This document shows, in pieces, positions 58,847 to 64,000 of a DNA stretch of 64,000 bases. Within the stretch, counting starts at the first letter, position 1. The number at the start of each line of letters is the position of its first letter. Origin of the DNA: Streptomyces koelreuteriae (lineage in GTDB: Bacteria > Actinomycetota > Actinomycetes > Streptomycetales > Streptomycetaceae). The notes beneath the pieces are model-generated. The model ran no database searches. It was not told the DNA's origin and saw only the letters and a list, made by a program, of their open reading frames with translations. The position numbers and the translations under genes were made by a program. The stretch spans positions 310,001 through 374,000 of the forward strand of contig NZ_CP075896.1 of NCBI RefSeq assembly GCF_018604545.1, in the 5' to 3' direction.

Positions 58847-60790
58847 ATGCCGGTCAAGGTCAGCGTCATCATCCCCGTCTACAACCCGGGGATCTACATC
58901 GAGGACTGCATCACCTCGCTGCAGAGGCAGTCCCTGCCTCCCGAAGAGTTCGAGGTGATCTTCGTCGACGACGGTTCCACCGACGCCACCCCGGCCAGGC
59001 TCGACGCGCTCGCCGCCGAGGACCCCCGGATGAAGGTCATCCACCAGGAGAACTCAGGCTGGTCGGGCAAGCCCCGCAACGTCGGCATCGCCGCCTCCCG
59101 GGGCGAGTTCGTCATGTTCGTCGACAACGACGACTACCTGGGCGACGAGGCCCTGGAGCGGATGTACGACTACGGCGTGGCCAACGGCGCCGATGTCGTC
59201 GTGGGCAAGATGGCGGGCAAGGGCCGCGGCGTGCCGGTGGAGCTGTTCCGCCGCAACCACCCGCGCGCCACCGTCGAGAACGCCCCGCTCATCGACAGCC
59301 TCACCCCGCACAAGATGATCCGCCGTGCCTTCCTCGACCGCACCGGCCTGCGCTTCCCCGAGGGCAGACGGCGTCTGGAGGACCACGTCTTCATCGCCGA
59401 GGCGTATCTGCGCGCGGAGAACGTCTCCGTGGTCAGCGACTACGTCTGCTACTACCACATCCGGCGGGACGACAGCTCCAACGCCGGCTTCGAACGCTTC
59501 GATCCCGCCGGGTACTTCAAGAACCTCCGCGAGGCCCTCGACGTCGTCGAGAAGTACACCGAGCCCGGCCCGGTGCGCGACCGGCTCTTCCGCCGCTGGC
59601 TGCGCGTGGAGATGGTGGAGCGGCTGCGGGCCCGGCGCTTCCTGAACCTGCCGGACGACTACCGCAGGGAGCTGTTCGGGGAGATCCACGAGGTCGTCGT
59701 CGAGCGGTTCGGTCCCGGGGTCGCGGAAGGGCTGCAGCCGACGCAGCAGGTCGTCGCCGCACTGACCGCGGCCGACCGGTACGACGATGTCGTGTCCTTC
59801 GCGGAATGGGAGGCCGGCATCGCGCCCAAGGCGGCCCCCGCGCACGTGGAGTGGCGGGACGGCTCCCTCAGCGTCGGCTTCACGGCCGAGTACACCTCCG
59901 GCGGCGAGCCGATGACCTTCCCCGCCGACGCCGAGGCGGCCCCGCTGAACGACACGCCCAAGGACGTGACCGAGGCCGTGGAATGGGTGGCCTCACAGAC
60001 CGCCGCGCGCTTCGGGCAGGCCACGGCCGATCTGCTGCTGCGGGAGCGCTCCAGCGCCGCGCAGTACTTCCAGCCGGTGGAGTTCACGCGCGAGACCGTG
60101 CCCGTCGGGGACGGCGAGGAGGTCCGGCTGGTGCTGCGGGCGACCGCCACCGTCGACCCGGCCGGCCTGCCGGATGACGGCGCCTGGGACGCGCTCGTAC
60201 GGGTCAAGCTGGGCGGCTGGACCAAGGAATGCAGGCTGGGCCCGGCCCCGCGGGCCACCCGGCCCACGCCGGACGTGGGAATCGTCGGCGACCGGACCGC
60301 CCTGCCGTACTGGACGGAGCCGCACGGCAACCTCTCCCTTCACCTCGGGGCCCGGGGCAAGCGGCTCGGCCTGGGCAGCATGCAGCCGATGGACGTCACC
60401 GTCTCCGGGGACCGCTTCCGTGCCCCGCTGCCGCTGCACGTCGAGGGCGACCGGGAGGTGCCGCTGCGGTTCGTCTCCTCCAGCCGGATCCTCGACGCGT
60501 CCGGCACGCTCTCCCCCGCCCCGGACGGGCGCGGGACGGTGCTGGAGGCGGCGATGCCCGCCAAGGACCTCTCGCGCGACACCTGGCGGGTGGCCGTGTG
60601 TCTGACCCCGGGCGCCGACCGGCCCCGCTTCACCGGGCTGCCGTTCGCGCTGCGCTCCGCCGACGGTCAGGTGCTGGTCGTGCCGGCGCCGGGGCCCGGC
60701 ACCGCCCTGCGGGTGGCACGGCGCGCGCGGCGGGTACTCGGTGCCGCGCGGCGGAAGGTGGTTTCCCGTATCAGGACCGGAGGGCAGTGA
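58847..60790 (+). CDS. GT2 family glycosyltransferase with long C-terminal extension
   Basis: The 647-residue protein has a GT-A domain at about 1-230: VSVIIPVYNPG, FVDDGSTD near 39-46, FVDNDDYLG (DxD nucleotide-sugar/metal site) and LEDHVFIAE. A helical linker follows, and the last 300 residues hold one or two beta-rich domains, a layout like enzymes that glycosylate or polymerise wall teichoic acids. There are no membrane helices; a basic C-terminus (RRARRVLGAARRKVVSRIR) may bind the membrane. It is followed after 4 bp by rmlC, so a rhamnose-containing surface polymer is likely. Confidence 0.83.
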   Translation: MPVKVSVIIPVYNPGIYIEDCITSLQRQSLPPEEFEVIFVDDGSTDATPARLDALAAEDPRMKVIHQENSGWSGKPRNVGIAASRGEFVMFVDNDDYLGDEALERMYDYGVANGADVVVGKMAGKGRGVPVELFRRNHPRATVENAPLIDSLTPHKMIRRAFLDRTGLRFPEGRRRLEDHVFIAEAYLRAENVSVVSDYVCYYHIRRDDSSNAGFERFDPAGYFKNLREALDVVEKYTEPGPVRDRLFRRWLRVEMVERLRARRFLNLPDDYRRELFGEIHEVVVERFGPGVAEGLQPTQQVVAALTAADRYDDVVSFAEWEAGIAPKAAPAHVEWRDGSLSVGFTAEYTSGGEPMTFPADAEAAPLNDTPKDVTEAVEWVASQTAARFGQATADLLLRERSSAAQYFQPVEFTRETVPVGDGEEVRLVLRATATVDPAGLPDDGAWDALVRVKLGGWTKECRLGPAPRATRPTPDVGIVGDRTALPYWTEPHGNLSLHLGARGKRLGLGSMQPMDVTVSGDRFRAPLPLHVEGDREVPLRFVSSSRILDASGTLSPAPDGRGTVLEAAMPAKDLSRDTWRVAVCLTPGADRPRFTGLPFALRSADGQVLVVPAPGPGTALRVARRARRVLGAARRKVVSRIRTGGQ

Positions 60791-60794
60791 CAGC

Positions 60795-61403
60795 ATGCGA
60801 CCACTGGGGATAGAGGGCGCCTGGATTCTGGAGCCCAAGATCTTCCCGGACGACCGGGGCAGCTTCCACGAGTGGTACCGCGGCGAGGAGTTCCGCGAGG
60901 CCACAGGTCACGATCTGGCCCTGGCCCAGGCCAACTGCTCGGTCTCCCGGCGGGGTGTGCTGCGCGGTGTGCACTTCGCCGATGTGCCGCCCAGCCAGGC
61001 CAAGTACGTGACGTGTGTGCGCGGTGCCGTCCTGGACGTGGTGATCGACATCCGGGTGGGTTCCCCCACCTTCGGCCAGTGGGAGGCCGAACGACTCGAC
61101 GACGACACCCGCCACGCGGTGTTCCTCGCCGAGGGGCTGGGCCACGCGTTCATGGCACTCACCGACGACGCGACGGTGGTCTACCTGTGCTCCACGGGCT
61201 ACGCCCCGGAGCGTGAGCACGGCATCCACCCCCTCGACCCGGCCCTCGGCATCGCCTGGCCCGAGGGCATCACCCCGCTCCTCTCCCCCAAGGACGAACA
61301 GGCCCCGACCCTGGCCGAGGCGGAACGCCAGGGGCTGCTCCCGTCGTACGAGAGCTGCCGTGCGTACTACGAGGAGCTGCGGGCCGGCCGGGGAGACGGC
61401 TGA
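60795..61403 (+). CDS. rmlC: dTDP-4-dehydrorhamnose 3,5-epimerase
   Basis: The 202-residue cupin protein has FPDDRGSFHEWY, AQANCSVSRRGVLRGVHF with the catalytic His, VTCVRGAVLDVVIDIRVGSPTFGQW and AEGLGHAFMALTDDATVVYLCS, all RmlC signatures. It makes dTDP-4-dehydro-L-rhamnose, the third step of dTDP-L-rhamnose synthesis. ATG 60795 lies 4 nt after the GT2 stop. The other pathway genes, rmlD and rmlB, are on the opposite strand beyond a strong terminator. Confidence 0.9.
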   Translation: MRPLGIEGAWILEPKIFPDDRGSFHEWYRGEEFREATGHDLALAQANCSVSRRGVLRGVHFADVPPSQAKYVTCVRGAVLDVVIDIRVGSPTFGQWEAERLDDDTRHAVFLAEGLGHAFMALTDDATVVYLCSTGYAPEREHGIHPLDPALGIAWPEGITPLLSPKDEQAPTLAEAERQGLLPSYESCRAYYEELRAGRGDG

Positions 61404-61435
61404 CGCCTGCGGCACGCCGAAAGGCCGCCGCACGC

Positions 61436-61470
61436 AACAGGCCCCGGGCGCACAGCGCCCGGGGCCTGTT
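61436..61470. terminator. Strong bidirectional hairpin
   Basis: Bases 61436-61451 pair perfectly with 61455-61470 over 16 bp around an ACA loop; the right arm ends in TT. It lies between the converging rmlC and methyltransferase genes and is the best terminator in the window. Confidence 0.9.
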
Positions 61471-61484
61471 CCCACAGCAACGGG

Positions 61485-62288
61485 TCAGCGGCTGACGCCC
61501 ACCTGTTCCAGGGACTTGCGCAGGGGCTCCCAGCCGATGCGGCGGGGCAGGCCGCGGTTGCGGGCCTGGGTCAGGGGCCCCCAGAAGCCCGCCTCCAGGA
61601 GGGTCTCGGGGCGGACCGCGCCGGCCCGTTCGAGGATCGCCTCGGGGACCTTCTGCGGGTCGGGCACCTTGTACTCGGCCATGATCTCGTCGTACTTGTC
61701 GTGCAGGACCCGGTTGTTCGGGTCGGCGCCGAAGACGACGAGCTGGCCGGTGGGCGCGGTGTCCACCTGGATCGTGACGAGGTCGGGGCGGTAGCGCGCT
61801 AGCACCTCGGTGATCTTGTAGACGTCGCCGGTCCAGGCGTTGGTGTGCCGGTCCCGGGCCGCCTCGTCCACGCTGCGCGGCAGCATGTCGTCGAAGACGA
61901 TCACACTGGACCAGTCGGAGTGCTTCTCGACGTTCATGAAGTCGCGCAGGGCGTACTCGAAGATGTGCATGCCGTCGATGAACGACAGATCCAGCGTGGT
62001 GCGGCGCCAGTAGCCGATGGGGCTGCGGCCGCGGCGCAGATTGCGCAGCGGGTGACGGCCGCCCTTGAGGTGCTGGAGGGGGTTGTCACGGGCGAAGAAG
62101 TCGTCACTGGTGGCCTTCACCAGGTGGACGTCGCACTTCAACTCCGAGACCACCTTGAAGGCGGGGTCGATCGCGATGCTGGGGACGCGGGACAGACGCA
62201 GGCTGCGACCGTCGTTGACGCCGATCTCCAGGTAGTTGCGATTGGCGCTGACCTTGTGCAGTCCCCGGAGGAACTCATGGCGTTTCAC
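61485..62288 (-). CDS. Class I SAM methyltransferase in the rhamnose locus
   Basis: The 267-residue protein has a SAM motif NYLEIGVNDGRSL near residues 18-30 and LSFIDGMHIFEYALRDF near 100, typical of Methyltransf_24-like enzymes found in glycan loci. It could methylate a sugar or polymer end. GTG 62288 overlaps the stop of rmlD by 4 bp (GTGA), so it is the third coupled gene of the rmlB-rmlD operon. Confidence 0.8.
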   Translation of the reverse strand: MKRHEFLRGLHKVSANRNYLEIGVNDGRSLRLSRVPSIAIDPAFKVVSELKCDVHLVKATSDDFFARDNPLQHLKGGRHPLRNLRRGRSPIGYWRRTTLDLSFIDGMHIFEYALRDFMNVEKHSDWSSVIVFDDMLPRSVDEAARDRHTNAWTGDVYKITEVLARYRPDLVTIQVDTAPTGQLVVFGADPNNRVLHDKYDEIMAEYKVPDPQKVPEAILERAGAVRPETLLEAGFWGPLTQARNRGLPRRIGWEPLRKSLEQVGVSR

Positions 62289-63163
62289 GAAGTGGGACCT
62301 TCCTTGCGGATGCGGGGCAGTGCTTCGTGCAGGGCGGAGCGCCACTCGCGCGCCGGGGGCAGGCCTATCTCCTGCCACCGGTCGTGTGCGAGGGCGCTGT
62401 ACGCCGGGCGGGGCGCGGGCCGGGGGAAGGCCGCGCTGCTGGTGGGGCGCACCCGGTCCGGGTCGGCGCCGAGGAGGGAGAACACCTCTCGGGCCAGTTC
62501 GTACCAGGTGGCCTCGCCGGCGTCGGTGGCGTGGAAGACGCCGTGCGCGTCGGGGCCCAGCCGGGGGCCGAGGTCGGCGATGCGCTCGGCGACGTCGGCG
62601 CTCCAGGTGGGCTGTCCGCGCTGGTCGTCGACGACGTCGAGGGTGTCGCGGCGGGCTTCGAGACCGATCATGGTCCGCACGAAGTTGGTGCCGTGGACCC
62701 CGTAGAGCCAGGCCGTGCGCAGGACCGCGCTCGCGCCGGGGAGTTCCTCCAGGACGGCCCGCTCGCCGGCCAGCTTGGTGCGGCCGTAGGCGGTGCGCGG
62801 GGCGGGGGGATGGTCCTCCGGGTAGGGGGCGGTACGGGCCTCGCCGTCGAAGACGTAGTCGGTGGAGAGATGGATCAGCCGGGCGTCGTGTGCCGCGCAG
62901 GCCCGGGCCAGCGCTCGCGGTCCGGCGCCGTTGATCTCCAGGGCGCGGGCCTCGTCGGTCTCGGCGTCGTCGACGGCCGTGTACGCGGCGCAGTTCACGA
63001 CGAGGTCGGGGCGGTGCTCGCGCACCGCCGCGGCGACGGCCTCGGGGCGCGTGATGTCCAGAGCGGAGCGGTCCAGGCCCACCACGTCCTCGCCGCGCCG
63101 GGTGAGTTCCTCGACGACGTCGCGGCCGAGCATGCCGCCCGCTCCGGTGATCAGCCACCTCAT
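62285..63163 (-). CDS. rmlD: dTDP-4-dehydrorhamnose reductase
   Basis: The 292-residue extended SDR has MRWLITGAGGMLGRDV, NCAAYTAVDDAE, HLSTDYVFDG, the catalytic YGRTKLAGE and RTAWLYGVHGTNFVRTM, all RmlD signatures. It reduces dTDP-4-dehydro-L-rhamnose with NADPH in the final step. ATG 63163 overlaps the rmlB stop (ATGA). An upstream in-frame extension lies inside rmlB and is not needed. Confidence 0.92.
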   Translation of the reverse strand: MRWLITGAGGMLGRDVVEELTRRGEDVVGLDRSALDITRPEAVAAAVREHRPDLVVNCAAYTAVDDAETDEARALEINGAGPRALARACAAHDARLIHLSTDYVFDGEARTAPYPEDHPPAPRTAYGRTKLAGERAVLEELPGASAVLRTAWLYGVHGTNFVRTMIGLEARRDTLDVVDDQRGQPTWSADVAERIADLGPRLGPDAHGVFHATDAGEATWYELAREVFSLLGADPDRVRPTSSAAFPRPAPRPAYSALAHDRWQEIGLPPAREWRSALHEALPRIRKEGPTS

Positions 63164-64000
63164 GCGCGCTCCTGGGCGACGCGCCGCTTCAGGGGCTCCC
63201 ACCAGGCACGGTTGTCGCGATACCAGGCGACGGTCTCGGCGAGGCCGGTGGTGAAGTCGTGGGCGGGACGGTAGCCGAGTTCGTCGCGGGCCTTGGACCA
63301 GTCGACGGAGTAGCGCAGGTCGTGGCCCTTGCGGTCCTCGACGTACTCCACTCGGTCCCAGTCCGCGCCGCAGGCGTCGAGGAGGAGGCCGGTGAGTTCC
63401 TTGTTGGTGAGTTCGGTGCCGCCGCCGATGTTGTAGACCTCGCCGGGGCGGCCCTGGGTGCGGACGAGGTCGACGCCCTGGCAGTGGTCGTCGACGTGCA
63501 GCCAGTCACGGATGTTGCGGCCCTCGCCGTAGAGCGGCACCGTCCCGCCGTCGAGGAGGTTGGTGACGAACAGCGGGATGACCTTCTCGGGGAACTGGTG
63601 CGGGCCGTAGTTGTTGGAGCAGCGGGTGACGCGCACGTCCAGGCCGTGGGTGCGGTGGTAGGCGAGGGCGAGCAGGTCGGAGGAGGCCTTGGAGGCCGAG
63701 TACGGCGAGTTCGGCTGCAGCGGGTGGTCCTCCGGCCAGGAGCCGGACTCGATGGAGCCGTAGACCTCGTCGGTGGAGACGTGCACGAACGGGCCCACCT
63801 CGTAGCGCAGGGCGGCGTCGAGCAGAGTCTGGGTGCCGAGCACATTGGTGCGGACGAAGTCGGCGGCGCCGGTGATGGAGCGGTCCACATGCGACTCGGC
63901 GGCGAAGTGCACGACCTGGTCGGCGCCGGCCATCAGCTTGTCGACGAGTTCGGCGTCGCAGATGTCGCCCTGGACGAACTCCAGCCGGGGGTGGGTCAGT
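63160..64000 (-). CDS. rmlB: dTDP-glucose 4,6-dehydratase (partial, 5' end outside window)
   Basis: The frame continues past an internal ATG at 63933 to the window edge (LTHPRLEFVQGDICD upstream), so the N-terminus is outside. Visible are HFAAESHVDRSI, HVSTDEVYGS (catalytic Asp-Glu), PYSASKASSD (YxxxK), RCSNNYGP and the C-terminal PAHDFTTGLAETVAWY. It removes water from dTDP-glucose, the second step of the rhamnose pathway. It is coupled to rmlD. Confidence 0.93.
   Translation of the reverse strand, partial: LTHPRLEFVQGDICDAELVDKLMAGADQVVHFAAESHVDRSITGAADFVRTNVLGTQTLLDAALRYEVGPFVHVSTDEVYGSIESGSWPEDHPLQPNSPYSASKASSDLLALAYHRTHGLDVRVTRCSNNYGPHQFPEKVIPLFVTNLLDGGTVPLYGEGRNIRDWLHVDDHCQGVDLVRTQGRPGEVYNIGGGTELTNKELTGLLLDACGADWDRVEYVEDRKGHDLRYSVDWSKARDELGYRPAHDFTTGLAETVAWYRDNRAWWEPLKRRVAQERA

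Noticed and set aside
1..64000. CRISPR arrays, tRNA or rRNA genes, insertion sequences, attachment sites
   Set aside because: I looked for regular repeats, tRNA-like cloverleaf ends, transposase motifs and long terminal inverted repeats and saw none; a tool search could still find a short one.

Overview
The window reads as chromosomal DNA of a Streptomyces or close relative. It is very GC-rich with strong third-position bias and many GTG starts. It encodes mycothiol- and F420-linked enzymes, has numerous -10-like hexamers 6-8 nt upstream of start codons (leaderless-type promoters), and carries families typical of the genus: DUF5709, an FhaA-type DUF3662 protein, CU044_5270, a PP2C phosphatase with ANTAR/GAF/PAS, and ROK and MurR/RpiR regulators. 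I see no rRNA, tRNA, CRISPR array, transposase, integrase or prophage gene.

Layout. 1-3.8 kb: end of an unknown gene, a DUF5709 protein, a membrane glycosyltransferase, a P-loop kinase and an unknown protein. 3.7-13.4 kb: a carbohydrate module, with a minus-strand operon for a lipoprotein binding protein, two ABC permeases and a heparinase-like protein, then a ROK regulator divergent from a BadF-type sugar kinase, then a Tat-exported PAP2 phosphatase. 13.4-28.3 kb: mixed genes (second GT-C glycosyltransferase, DUF3662, RpiR regulator, PP2C phosphatase, flavin reductase-like, peptidoglycan-binding membrane protein, TetR/DUF35 pair, F420 protein, MalY-type PLP enzyme, membrane-anchored trypsin-like protease). 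28.4-34.3 kb: a second sugar module, with a ROK regulator divergent from permease-permease-binding protein-Gfo/Idh/MocA oxidoreductase. 34.3-40.2 kb: L,D-transpeptidase, maleylpyruvate isomerase-like protein/LysR pair, two SDRs, and the formaldehyde-detoxifying mycothiol dehydrogenase with its metallo-beta-lactamase partner. 40.4-46.6 kb: ABC exporter, SnoaL-like protein, then an ECF sigma factor with a CU044_5270 protein divergent from a second cytochrome oxidase subunit I gene coupled to a small membrane protein. 46.6-58.6 kb: imine reductase-like enzyme, FtrA-type AraC regulator, TetR, exported GH5 glycosidase, a Tet(M)/Otr(A)-like ribosomal protection GTPase, XdhC-like protein, ABM protein, two medium-chain dehydrogenases, methyltransferase, phosphoesterase. 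58.8-64 kb: the edge of a surface-glycan locus with a GT2 glycosyltransferase, rmlC, a methyltransferase, rmlD and a truncated rmlB.

Working together: the two sugar modules share one logic (ROK regulator, inverted repeats in the intergenic region, ABC importer without its own ATPase gene, one or two catabolic enzymes). In both, the ROK protein has lost the usual cysteine zinc-binding motif. The right end supplies dTDP-rhamnose precursors for a wall or surface glycan. The signals most worth checking are the sigma factor/ctaD-paralogue module with mirror-image GTCACA elements, the structured leader with an upstream ORF before the ribosomal protection gene, a 13-bp operator core shared by a TetR gene and the DUF35 gene downstream, and a promoter plus very stable leader hairpin upstream of an unknown gene near 17 kb. 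None of these amounts to a proven new system from sequence alone.
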